Positions 37,450 through 48,853 of a stretch of 64,000 nt of DNA are shown here, one piece after another. The DNA lies in NCBI RefSeq assembly GCF_030704535.1, contig NC_081818.1, positions 943,001-1,007,000 on the forward strand. The letters run 5' to 3'. This DNA comes from Vitis vinifera (taxonomy: Eukaryota; Streptophyta; Magnoliopsida; Vitales; Vitaceae). The position numbers and the translations under genes were made by a program. Positions within the stretch are counted from its first letter, which is position 1. Each line of letters begins with the position of its first letter. The notes below the pieces were generated by a model. The model had not been told where the DNA came from, did not search any database, and saw nothing but the letters and a program-made list of their open reading frames with translations.

Positions 37450-37745
37450 TGGTTTTTGTTTGATTTTTAAAATTTTAATTGAAAATTCTAGGAGAAGATA
37501 GAGAAAAAAAATTAAAGAAAAGAAAAAGTAAAAATAAAAATAAAAATAGATTTAAAATTAATAAATTGTTTTTATACATTTTCAAATCCGTTTAACTATA
37601 TATATATCAAATAATTTAAAAATGTATAATTATTTTTTTATATATATTCTATGATAAATTAAATATGAAAAAATATTTTTTTTTAAATTTTTAGTTTTTA
37701 TTTTTTATTTTCTTACTATTTTCTTGGAATCCAATGTGTGGGAAG
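37450..37745. repeat. Dispersed AT-rich repeat family, copy 2
   Basis: It has the same motif order as 16660-16980: purine block, AAAATAGATTTAAAATTAAT, TTTTTATACATTTTCAAAT, ATCAAATAATTTAAAAATG, then a T-rich end before TCTTGGAATCCAATG. Confidence 0.5.
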
Positions 37746-38234
37746 CTAAAAATTCTTTTTTAAATTAAAAGGAGGTTGACCTTAAAGGAAATAACAAGGT
37801 TGTTTCCCCATAGACAACTTATCCAAGAAGTACCATGAAACTTTATCAATAAAAAACTGTTTGTTTGAAATTATGACCAAAGCTTTAATTTCTACTTTTG
37901 GCTAAAGTAAAGTGCCAAAGGTTACCCTAAAGAAAATATCTAGAAAAATTTATCATATGATAATGGAGAAAAGAATGAGTTGCTAATCATAGAATGAGAG
38001 TAGGAAGATGCATAACAGTATGGCAATAATTAAGGTAGGGTTGCAGGATTTTTAATGAAATCCTTTTTGCAATTCCATTTTCATTTAGGAGAAAATCAAT
38101 AATATGACACTTTTTTTGGTAGAAGTTCTATTTTCATATTCAGGGAAGCTTTTGTAACACCAATACTACTCTTTAAAAATAATAATTTTTTGGTTTCTAC
38201 TTTAGTTTTCAACTAAAACAAAACAAAAAATTAA

Positions 38235-38617
38235 GGCCTATTAGGTAATTATTTTAAAAAATAATTCTGAAAAACAGTTTTTGAAAATTGTTCTTTGATG
38301 TTTTGTGAAAAAAAAGTTTGTTTGAGAACCTGAAATATTTTTCACATATTTTTAATATTTTTGAATATATTTTAAAAATAAATTTTATATTCAATGTTTT
38401 ATTTTTAATCATTTTACATGCTTATATAATTACTTATTTAAATAACTCTTAGAAAAAAAATTGAAAATAACAAAAAACAATTCAAAGTTGTTTTCTGAAA
38501 ACACTATTTTTCTGTTCTTAACAATAAAAAATAGTTTATAGCTGTCAAACATTTTTTTTTGTTTTTTCATTATAGATAATAGAAAACTGTTCTGGAAAAG
38601 AATTGTTAAGCAAACCC
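38235..38617. mobile_element. Tourist-like MITE
   Basis: This 383 bp element is bordered by TAA at 38232-38234 and 38618-38620. The left end is GGCCTATTAGGTAATTA and the right end, reverse-complemented, is GGGTTTGCTTAACAATT. The inner inverted halves carry AAAACAGTTTT-like strings. A second terminus-like string (GTGTCTGTTTCAATAT) begins at once at 38621, so another decayed copy may abut it. Confidence 0.6.
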
Positions 38618-39094
38618 TAAGTGTCTGTTTCAATATATTTAGTATTTTTTTGTTTTTAAATATAAAAAATAGTAGTAACTTATACATAAAATACAAAAAT
38701 TGTTAAAAATTTATATTAGTTTAGAGTTAGGGTTAAAAATGTAATGTTTTTAAAAAAATTAAGGAATTAAAAAAATATTTCTACCTCTAATTTTATAATT
38801 TTTTAAAATAATTTTTAAGGATATAAGACAACTCTATGCTTTTTGTACAAGATTTTTTACATTTTTATTTAAAAGTTTCTATTTTTAAAAACATAGAATA
38901 AGAAATATATCCAAATGAAGGCCCAAAAATTTTGTTTTGAATTATTCACGAAGATATTTCATATCTAATGAAAATTTCATACCACAAAATATTATCTTTT
39001 GAAAGCTATTACTTTGGATTAAGCTTAAACTTTTAGCCAAAATATCAAATAGCAAAAATGTTGTCTTAAACAAACCCTAGGTCCCGTGTGATAA

Positions 39095-39458
39095 CCCTAT
39101 TTGATAATTGTTCTTGAAATCGGTTTTCTGATTTTGAAATATATTTGATGAATATTTCATAGAAAACATTTGTTTTTAGAATTATTTCTTAAAATAGGTT
39201 GTTTTTTTACAATGATTTTGAGATGTTTTGAGCTATTTGTTCAAGAGTTTTTAGAGCAATAATTGAAAAATATAAAATATTTTAGAAACTTTTGAATTAT
39301 ATATAAATGTATAATTTATTTATAGATAATAATAATCTAAGAACATTATTTTTTTTATTTAAGATTTCAAACAAAAGTTTGTTTTAAAAAAATAATTAAT
39401 ATTTATTTTTCAAAATTATTCTCAAAAAATGTTTTGAAAACATTGGCTACACAGACCC
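39095..39458. mobile_element. Degenerate MITE-like element
   Basis: The left edge reads CCCTATTTGATAATTGTTC; the right edge, reverse-complemented, reads GGGTCTGTGTAGCCAATG. The inside is inverted-repeat-like (TTTTGAAAA strings). A target duplication is not clear. Confidence 0.35.
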
Positions 39459-42400
39459 AACGAGTAAAAGTCGCTTTATAAAATTATTCTCAAAACTATT
39501 TTTTGATAACATGGTCATGCATATCTTAAATTACTCTCTAAATCCTTCAATTCCTTAAAGAAAATTTAACTTATAGACAAAATGATAGGAAAAATGTCTA
39601 GATACAACTGGCCACATGGGAAGTGGTTGGTATTCTTTGTTAGGTACCAAACCTTATACACATCCTCCAATTCCCATTCAACAACACAAAGCTAAAGAGT
39701 TTTCCTTCTTATATCCTACCACCACCACTATTCAATTTTCCCCACATTGCAATGACTAGTCAGTTGTGTTTTTTTTTTTTTTTAATTAGAAAAAAAAAAA
39801 AAAAAAACCCTAATGGAGTATTGCCTTTTCTTCCATGATTGGTGGTCAATGTTGGTGTCTTATTGAGGAATTGTCTCAATTCCCCAACCCTCATTCATCC
39901 ACCTTCATGTCTCCCACACTTTAGAGAAATGATTTATGATTGCCAACTCTTATATGGCCAAAACTAGTTTGTTTGTTTGTGTAATGAGTTGGATGCATGT
40001 CTCTTAGGGTTTATAGAGTAAAAAAACCTAGTGAATAGAGCCCCATGAAAGGAATCACTATTCCCTACTAGTAAAGTTGCTTTTGTCATTGAAAAACATG
40101 GAGGATCTTTGGTTGAATTGGACTTTAGAGCTATTTGTGGTAGGGTCATAGTAAAGTTGTTTACTTTGGCATTTGTTATGAAATAATAATACCATATTCT
40201 CTTAAAATAACCCTTTAACCAAACAAAACATAGGTTATAGGTATCTTACAAAATTATTATTCAAAGTAGTCATTTCTTTTCTTTAAATTAATTTGAAACC
40301 CATTTTTTAAAATATAAAGTTTATACAAATTTGAAATCATAGTTTGAAAACACAGTTTCTAAATTTGTATTAAAGTCATTGTTCGAAGATGCAATTTCAA
40401 ATAGGTTTCTGTAAAATATAAAAATAAAAATTATGTCACGTGGCACATAGAGGGTAATTTTAAGCATTTGTGTCAAAAGTGACCCATAATGTATATTTTA
40501 ATGAGAATAAGAATCACTTTAAACTCAAACTCATATTTTAATGTATGAAAATAATTGAAAATAATTTTTTTTGGTGTATATGTATATTTTTTAATTATTG
40601 CTTAGGAAAATGTTAAGGTACCGAAGTGGTACCCTATCAAATAAGAAATTTGGTCATTAAAATATGTATTATTAGATTTAGGTTATTAAACAATAGTACA
40701 AATGAATGAACTCAAAATATAAAAATATAAACAAAGAGGATCAATGTACAAATAAAGAAATAAAAAAATTATATACGTGGTACCACCCAATTGATGGTTC
40801 TTTTCGATGAGTATTGAAAAAATATCATTCTATATTATAATAGATCTATAACCTATTGCTTATTTTAGATAGTTTATAGTTTTTTAACTACTCGTTCTTG
40901 GAGTTAAAAGTTCTTTTAATAAAAGTGATTGAAACCCCTTTTTAAAAACAAAGTTTTTAACTTTGATAAGATGAAATTCAAATAGAAATTCATTTTTATT
41001 CGAAAAGTAATAATAACTATTGAAATTTAATAAAGATATATTTTCAAATATCTAATTACCCACATTTTAGAAATTTTCATCACTTTTAACATTTTTTTTT
41101 ATTTTGAATTATTTGTTAATGAGTATTTAGCATGAAATCTCTTCTACATTTTTGTTTATCTAAAACAAGAAAAAAAAAATTACACCTCATCTAACTTTGT
41201 GTGTGAACTTGAGGAAATAAATGAAATGAATGAAGAAAAAAAAAATCAAATCTATTATAATTATAGAGAATATTTATTTACCATTTTTTGACAATCTAGT
41301 ATTCAGGAAGAGAAAAAAAAAGGAATGTAAAAAAATTAAAAATAAAGGAGTAGAGAAAAAACAAAATGTGTAATTAATCAAGCAAGAAAAAAAAACACAA
41401 TTACTACATTGGTATGTTTCTTGGTGACACCAAAGGGATCTTTTATATACATTGACTCCATGAAAATCACATTTAAAAAGTAAATATAATAATATCCTAA
41501 AAGTTGGGAAAGCATCTTCACAAGGCTCTAGTGCTAGCTAGCATGCATTTGTAACATTAAAAAACACCTTTTTTGTTTTTTTTTTTGGTGGATTCTTACA
41601 TTTCTAATCATATTTTGTTTGAAACCTAATCATAGATGACCACCACACCAAATCTTTGAGTACAATGATTCTTGATTGAAAAAGAAAATGAGGGGTTCTA
41701 TTCCAATTGAACAAGTTTCTTACATGAAATTTATTTTAAAAATTTTAAAAATTTACATCATATGCCACTGAATATGTTCATCTATGAACCATTTTAATAA
41801 GTCTAATAAATAAAGTTGATAAGAAATTTTTATAATATTTATATGCTATCATATTCTCATGGGTAAAAGTCTAAATGTCACATGGGTCCTTGGAAAAATG
41901 ATATAAATATTTAATATTTTCCTAAATGGATGAATGCCCAAAATAAAATATTTTGAATTCCTCGTGTTGTCAAGTAAAATCAACAAAAATTGAAAAACCG
42001 ATCCAAGTCAATCGAAACTAACCATATCGATCCAATTTTCGATAATCATAAAGATCGACTTGATTTGAGAATTTTGAAAACTGATTTCATGGTTTGGTTT
42101 ATGGTTTTTGGTTTTCAGTTTACGGTTTTCTTATCGCCTAGCTAATAGAAACTAAATTAACATTTGTTCAATATTTGATGAGTTTTTCTATATTAAAATT
42201 TATTAAAATAATTCATTATTTTTTAAATATATTCATTATATTTTGGGTTAAAACCTTAAATACATTTTAACATTCAAATTCAAGTTGTTTTAGTTTTATG
42301 AATAAATTTGTATCCAACAAACTATTTAAATCAAACTAAATCAATCTTAATTAAACTTCGTTTATTTTGATTTTTCCATCACTAAAAGGTTAGTCGACTT

Positions 42401-43239
42401 TAATTTCTACCCCGAATACAAACCAAACCACACCTTTTTATACCCCTAACTATACTTTATTGAACTCAATAAATAAAACTACCATTTATTTAAAAAAATT
42501 TATAGTATCCAAATGCTACCATATTATCATGTCACAAAAGTTTAAATGTGGTATGAGTGCTTGAAATATATTCTAACTTTCCTTAAACCATATAATATTT
42601 AACATCAATCCTAATAGTAAGCTAGAAAAAGTTAATTCTTATTCTTATGACATGAAAATTAAGGAGATTATAGAAGACAACATCGTAGAATCATCCTCTT
42701 TAATTTGATATCAATCTCTTCACAAAAGGAACGATCGTTTTATGAAATAAAGCTCATACTCAATATGCCTATTGTTCCTCCTTTGAGTAACATGGATTAT
42801 GAAATATAATTCCAATGTTTAATCATGAAAAAGCAAATCATTATTAAAAAAAAAAGATGACCATTTAATTTTGCTTAGTCAAAGATTTGCCCCAATGACC
42901 TTTTTCACTTTACAGATAATATTAAGTATATTTTAGATGTTAATCATGTGGACCTTATCAATCTAATATTTTTTTCTTTGTGGAACATTACTTTATCAAT
43001 TGTTTTGTCATTTTTTTGGTGGGCAATCCAACAAAGATCTCCAAAGATGATTACATGTATAGTCCTTTATGATGGATGTCATGTACTTAATTTATTTTAA
43101 TTTTTTTTTAGATCTTCAATTTTTGATTTGGTATAATCAAATTTACATTTAATTAAGATCACCCTTTCATTAAAAATTACATTTTTTGATATAATATCAA
43201 GTATCCTCATCCAATATAATTTTAACACATATAAAATAA

Positions 43240-43740
43240 TGTAATTTATGGTATAAAAATGTAAATAATGTTGGTATATAATAATGTGGTTCTTAAATCT
43301 AGAAATAGGCCATCCAAATGATAATGATGTCATATGGTATATAATAATGTGATTCTTAAATCTAAAAACAAGTCATCCAATGGGTAGTGATGTTGGATGC
43401 TATAAAACATTTGATCTATCTTTACTGAATGTTAATTTATTTTCAAACAAAATGATCAAAACCATCAAAGAATTTATACATTCATATTGGAAAAAACAAA
43501 GTGATTTATGGTATCAAAATGTAAATAATATTGGTATGCAACAATGTTGTTATTAATCCAAAAACAAGTCATCCAAATAATAGTAATACTGAATGTTATA
43601 AAATGTTTGATCTATCTTAATAGAATTTCAAAATATTTTCAAATGAAATGATCAAAACTCAATTCAAGAATTTGTATTCATATTGAACAAAAATTCTTAA
43701 ACACTAAATAGGTTACCCAAATGATAATGACTAATCCCAA
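43240..43740. repeat. Degenerate ~260 bp tandem repeats
   Basis: Two long units share ATGGTAT.AAAATGTAAATAAT, AAAAACAAGTCATCCAA, ATAAAA.TTTGATCTATCTT and AATGATCAAAAC, starting at about 43248 and 43508. A partial extra unit lies at about 43320-43380. No coding potential. Confidence 0.7.
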
Positions 43741-45029
43741 CCCAACATTTTTCTCGTTATTGAAAAAGTTACCTTAAACTTTCAAAATCTTTAGAATTAT
43801 ATGATTAATTCTTATCTTCAAAATGAAAAATGCAATGTCCCTCGAACAGTGGAAAAATGGATTCGTAGGATTCCTTCAATTAATAAAATATTCAAATTAA
43901 ATTTTGATAATTCAAGAATAGAGAATAAAATTGGATAAGGATGAGTTATTAAAAACTCTAATAGAACTATTAAACTGGCTGCAAGTAGGCATATAGACAA
44001 TGTTTTAGTAATTATTGTAAAATGTATAATTTTAAGAGATGACACACTTAACTGCTAAGAACAATGAGTTCATAAACCTAGAAATTGATGGTTATTCAAA
44101 AATAGTGATAGACTATTATAATATAAAAAATAATATTTTTAGTTTTATTATGTTATTAATAAAGGGTATTTGAAAGTTATTTCAAAATCTAAATATTTAC
44201 AATTGTCATCATATTTATAGAAATAAATCAAACAGTAGATTGTTTAGCTAAAAAAATGTATTTGCAATATTGAATCGATTATTTAGTAGTCAAATTTTCA
44301 TAAAAATGTTACCAAGTTTGGTTTCCAATATTATTATAACTCGTATTTTAATCGAATTTGTAAGTATTCTGTTTCGTATTCTTTTTTCATATAAAAAGTA
44401 AAAATAAAAGATAATGACGGATCATCAAGAATCAATCCGATAGAGTAAAGGGGAATTTTTTTTTCTATAATTTTAAATTAGAATAGCACTAAAAATTATT
44501 TGTTTGCTCCCCTTTGGATGATTGATGTGAAGGAACCTTAAATCCAATGCTTATGTAAGATATGAGCAAAGCCATAAGTCAAAACTCAATGTTTAATTAT
44601 TGAATCTGACTTTTTCTAGATATAGCTAGCAAAAGGAAAAAATTAATTAATTCTCACCAACTTATAGAAAAAATAAAAAGAACATTATCTTTATTATGGG
44701 GGAGAGATGGGGACTAAGCCCCACCATGATGACCTTTGACAGGAGAGGAAAATTATTGAATTGGGATGGGCAGCTATTTGCTCATACTATGAGAAAAAAA
44801 ATAATTTTTTTTTAAAATGTTAATTTTACAATTATCCTTTGTTGGTGAGCTTCTTGTTACCTAAAGAGGGAAATGGTTTAAAATTTTAAACATAAAAGTT
44901 TAATACAAAATATATTTAATGAGATTGAAGATACATATTTGGCATGGGTTAACCATCTAACTTGTGTAAGCCTAGGTTTTGGACATTAGCAAATAAATAT
45001 ATTATTTTATTTTCGAGAATCGATTCTGA

Positions 45030-46380
45030 TATCATTTGTAACAATCTACTTCCAATCGTGTAGATATTGTCTACTCTAAGCCTAAAAAGACTTTCACAAC
45101 TTTAAAACACATCTATATAATTAAGAATAACCCATAATTATATTGCATTAGAAAAATAAATCAAACAAAGTTTGATTAAAATTGATTTACTTTAATTTAG
45201 ATTATCGGTTTGATGCAAATTAATTTAAATCTTAAATATAATTTATTTTTAAAATTAATTGAAATTAACTTAAACTTGAAATTCAAAATATATTTAATAT
45301 TTTTACCCAAATATGATAGATGTATTTAACATGAATTTCATCATAGTCTAAAAATAATATATTTTCTCAATAGAGTCTAATAATAAAAAGAAAAACCTTA
45401 AACATTAAACTATTATAAATAAGTATTTTAGTTTGGTTTTTATCGATTAAGAAACAAACAAATAAAAAATTGAACCAACAAAATTCTCAAACCAAACATT
45501 AAACTCGTAATGATAGCTATGGTTTGCTTTCTTAAAATTTTCAAAATCCGAGGATTGAAGTTCATGTAATGGGTACAATTTTGGGAGATTTTGTCAACAA
45601 ACTTAATCATATCTCAATTGAATAATTATATTACTTTAAACTATAATAAAGATATTCTTTATACTAATCATGATTACTTTTTGAATACTTTAAAAGTTAT
45701 ATGGTAAGCTAACAAGCTCCAAGTGAAATGTATTGGAATCTATGAACGCACAATGACTAGTCAAACATGATAAAATATAATTACCATCCGTTTGCTCATA
45801 AGATATAATTTTTTTTAAAATAAAAAACTTCTATATTTAAAAGTAGAACATTCAAAAAGTGTAAATTTACTTTATGGTACAAAAATAAAAAAAATTAAAA
45901 TATAGGGTTGTAAGAAAATTTTTATATCTCAAATTTTTAAAAATTATTGTATATTATATGAAAGTCAATACCGTTTTTTATTTTAAAGATAGAAAACATA
46001 AATTATATTCAACTGAACTCAGAACAAACTTTTTTTGGAGTCCTCGTGGCTTTAAAATCCATCTACTTAGTTAAGAGGAGTACATATCAAATATGAAATA
46101 TCACAAATACCTTAATGTAGATTCAATGTTTTCTTAGGTAGATACAATGTTTTTGTCGTGTCCCACGTGATCACAAAGTCAAATGACAAACACCTTTCAT
46201 GGGGCAAAACAAACTTCCATATCGGAGTTAAGGATCAACTCTCATACCATTTTATAATGATCTGCTTTGGGCCTAATGAATCTTTACGATTTTAAAACTT
46301 GTTTACTTTGTTAAGAGGAACTCATACTTATATAATGTCAGAAACTTTATCCCATATTTGATATGAGACATCACATTGTC
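45030..46380. repeat. Remnants of a widespread eudicot LTR-like motif
   Basis: Three decayed stretches (about 45040-45115, 46030-46120 and 46250-46376) share the order CTGCTTTGGGC / TTTAAAAC..TCTACT / TTAAGAGGA.TCATA / GATATGAGACATCACA. The third is the fullest. Similar strings are common in eudicot retroelement ends; the exact family is not certain. Confidence 0.45.
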
Positions 46381-46446
46381 TTTATTATGGTTTAAAAAAA
46401 TTTCAGTTCATCTCATATTAATGGTTATAGTACTCGTTGGTTTTAA

Positions 46447-46564
46447 GAGTCGGTTTAGTAGTGATTCTATAAAATGCTTATAACCTTTATAATACGTGAA
46501 AAAATTTATATTTCAATTATTAAAAAGTTAAAAATATTTTTTAAAATCACTGTCAAATACACTC
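46447..46564. mobile_element. Tourist-like MITE (118 bp)
   Basis: It is bordered by TAA at 46444-46446 and 46565-46567. The ends are GAGTCGGTTTAGTAGTG and, reverse-complemented, GAGTGTATTTGACAGTG. Size and ends match the 119 bp copy at 26519. Confidence 0.75.
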
Positions 46565-47151
46565 TAAATTCGTATTGATATATTGAATTCCTATTTTTCT
46601 TATTTCACACATAAAATATTTTTTTGTCAAATACAGAAAAGAAAATTATTTGTTTTCTTTTTACCATTTTTCTTTTTGATAAACCACAAATTCAACATTT
46701 ATAAACAAGTTTTTGCTCCCTCGTGATTTCATAATTAAAATTTGTTTCGTTTTTATGGTGGTTTTTACAATTTGGATTATTTGTGATATTATAATGAAAA
46801 ATTTGACAATACTTTTACCATATTTTATAGAATAGATGTCTATTTCTAAATTTACAATGTTTCAATCTATTTCTTTGTATTTTTTATTTTTTAAAAAATG
46901 AAATTTCTCTATATTTTGATTTATTTTCAATTATTTTTTCTATTTGAATAATTATTTTTAAAAAATAGTGGAAAAAAAATCCAAATGCTAACTTAAAACA
47001 ATTAAAATATATTATCAAGGAACGATATTTTTAAAAGAAGCATATTCTTACTATTGAAAGAACTTAGACAACGATAATCACACAAAATATCATTCCACGT
47101 TTGATGTGATAACAAAAGATGTTATTCAAAAGTGAAAAGACTAACTCCAAC

Positions 47152-47174
47152 ATTATTATTATTATTATTATTAT
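47152..47174. repeat. ATT microsatellite
   Basis: About seven or eight ATT units in a row precede a T run. Confidence 0.9.
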
Positions 47175-47489
47175 TTTTTGAAAAATGTCAATGTCAAATG
47201 AGTAAATTGTTGAACTTCAATATATATAAAAATTTTATTTGAAAATTCTAGTATGAAAAACATTTTTCTTATTTTAAAGTTATTATACACTTATGTGGTT
47301 TTTTTTAAATAATTTTTATCTCTTAATTAAAATTTACAATATTTTATAAAAAATAACTAAAACAATTCATTTTTTTTTTAAAAAAACATTATAAATTTAT
47401 TCTAAAAGACAATTTATTTTCAGAATAAATTATAAAAAACGATTTTTATCCCAAATTTACTCAAAATGTTTTTTTAGGATAGAAAAATT

Positions 47490-47765
47490 ATAAGATTATG
47501 TTCGGTCCTATGAAAATTAGAGAGAAGATGTGAAGAAAAGAAAATAGAGAGAAAAAAAATATAAAAAAGAAAAAGTGAAGAAAATTAAAAAATATATTTA
47601 AAGTTAATAAATTATTTTTATATATTAGTTTAAATTTATTTTATATAAAGATTAAATATTTTAAAATTTATAAATTTATTACTAATTAAAATTTTCTTTC
47701 ATATTTTTATGATAAAATCAAACATAAAAAAATTATTTTTTTAGTCTTACAATTCCAAACTTTTT
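47490..47765. repeat. Dispersed AT-rich repeat family, copy 3
   Basis: It has the same motif order as 16660 and 37450: a purine block, AAAAAATATATTTAAAGTTA, TTTTTATATATTAGTTTAAA, AGATTAAATATTTTAAAAT, then CATATTTTTATGATAAAATC and a T-rich end. Confidence 0.5.
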
Positions 47766-47808
47766 CAAGAATCACCTTAATTTTCATGAGATGCAACTCT
47801 CTAATTTA

Positions 47809-48072
47809 GAGTTCATTTATTTACAAAATTTAGGAAGTACTTTAGAAAAATATGAAAAACCATTTATATAATAAAAATCACTTGTATGTTTTTTTTTTTT
47901 AGAGAAGCACTATGAGTTTGTTTGACATAAAATTATTTTTAGAATAATAGAAAATAGTACAAACGATATTTTAACACTACAAACGCCTTTTTAGATTTAA
48001 AAAATTTTTCAAATATTTTTAAAACACTTTTTAAACTAAAAATATTTAATAAAATCATTATCAAACGTGCTC
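47809..48072. mobile_element. Tourist-like MITE (264 bp)
   Basis: It is bordered by TTA at 47806-47808 and 48073-48075. The left end is GAGTTCATTTATTTAC and the right end, reverse-complemented, is GAGCACGTTTGATAATG. Size resembles MITE 1 at 26261. The right end overlaps a 28 bp duplication. Confidence 0.65.
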
Positions 48073-48119
48073 TTAAAAGGTAATTCATTAAAACGTGCTC
48101 TTAAAAGGTAATTCATTAA
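48064..48119. repeat. Exact 28 bp tandem duplication at the MITE end
   Basis: The 28 bases containing CGTGCTCTTAAAAGG and TAATTCATTAA occur twice back to back, so that the terminus of the MITE at 47809 is duplicated together with its flank. Confidence 0.85.
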
Positions 48120-48599
48120 AAATACTTTGTGAGAAAATACCTTCATTACAAATATTTTGTATGAAAACATTCCTAATCCAATTATTAATATTATGAAATA
48201 ATTTAAAATTACAAAAAAAATATATTTTAATAAATAAATAAAAGTAAATCATTAAAAAAGATTTGTCTCCGGGTTTTATTGAAAAAGAAATTGAAAAGCA
48301 TTGTGGAGCAGTCCCACCTACTTTTTAAAGTTCCAAATCTCTCTTAGAATAAAAAGTGATTCTAACATGGTGTACAGTACTTTAAACCAGAAATGAATTA
48401 ATCAGAAATCAATCCAACCTCCCATGAACAGTGCCACGTCGACTCGGAGTCTCCCATTCTGACTGCTACTTCTCCATTCATTTTCACTCGAAGTAAAGTA
48501 TTCTCACCACCGTGTCATCCAATCACCATCGAGAACGTGGCCCAAAGGAATGTCATTTCTTCAATAAATATTATATCAACCACAGACTCTGTGTCAGAC

Positions 48600-48607
48600 T
48601 ATAAATA
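48600..48607 (+). promoter_or_regulatory. TATA box of the KNOX gene
   Basis: TATAAATA lies 247 bp before the KNOX ATG, after a GC-richer promoter stretch. A TSS near 48630 would be expected. Confidence 0.7.
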
Positions 48608-48671
48608 CGGGGAGGAGGGAGAGCTTCAAGTCCAGCGGGCGCACAGGACGTCCGGCTGTTTTTCACTCTCC

Positions 48672-48710
48672 ATCTATCTATCTATCTATCTATCTATCTC
48701 TCTCTCTCTG
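48672..48710 (+). repeat. ATCT/CT microsatellite in the KNOX 5' UTR
   Basis: About seven CTAT units are followed by a CT run, inside the predicted leader of the KNOX mRNA. Confidence 0.9.
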
Positions 48711-48723
48711 TTCTCTATTCCCT

Positions 48724-48747
48724 ATGGACTGCTGGACTGCAGTCTGA
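48724..48747 (+). CDS. Short upstream ORF in the KNOX leader
   Basis: An ATG at 48724 opens a seven-codon frame (MDCWTAV) with TGA at 48745-48747, 107 bases before the main ATG. It is the only ATG seen between the expected TSS and the main start. It may lower translation of the main frame; this is inference. Confidence 0.45.
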   Translation: MDCWTAV

Positions 48748-48853
48748 AGAAGGTGTGGTCTCTTTCACCTGCGTCCAGGTGTTTTCGGACCGCTCTCTAG
48801 TCACTTTCTTGCTTGAAACTTCGATTCTCTTGTTTTTTCCCATTATCTTTGAT

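Larger units (their letters stand above)
36931..48530. other. 11.6 kb AT-rich gene-free region upstream of the KNOX gene
   Basis: No exons, RNA genes or long open frames were recognised. The stretch is full of A/T runs, a 13-base G run near 37147, MITEs and decayed repeats listed separately. A hAT-like remnant may lie at about 41960-42450 (right end, reverse-complemented, GTTAGGGGTATAAAAAGG). Confidence 0.65.

Noticed and set aside
48755..48853. Upstream extension of the KNOX frame from a GTG
   Set aside because: The extension is hydrophobic, unlike any KNOX N-terminus, and has no ATG; MDDLYRL at 48854 is the first ATG in frame.
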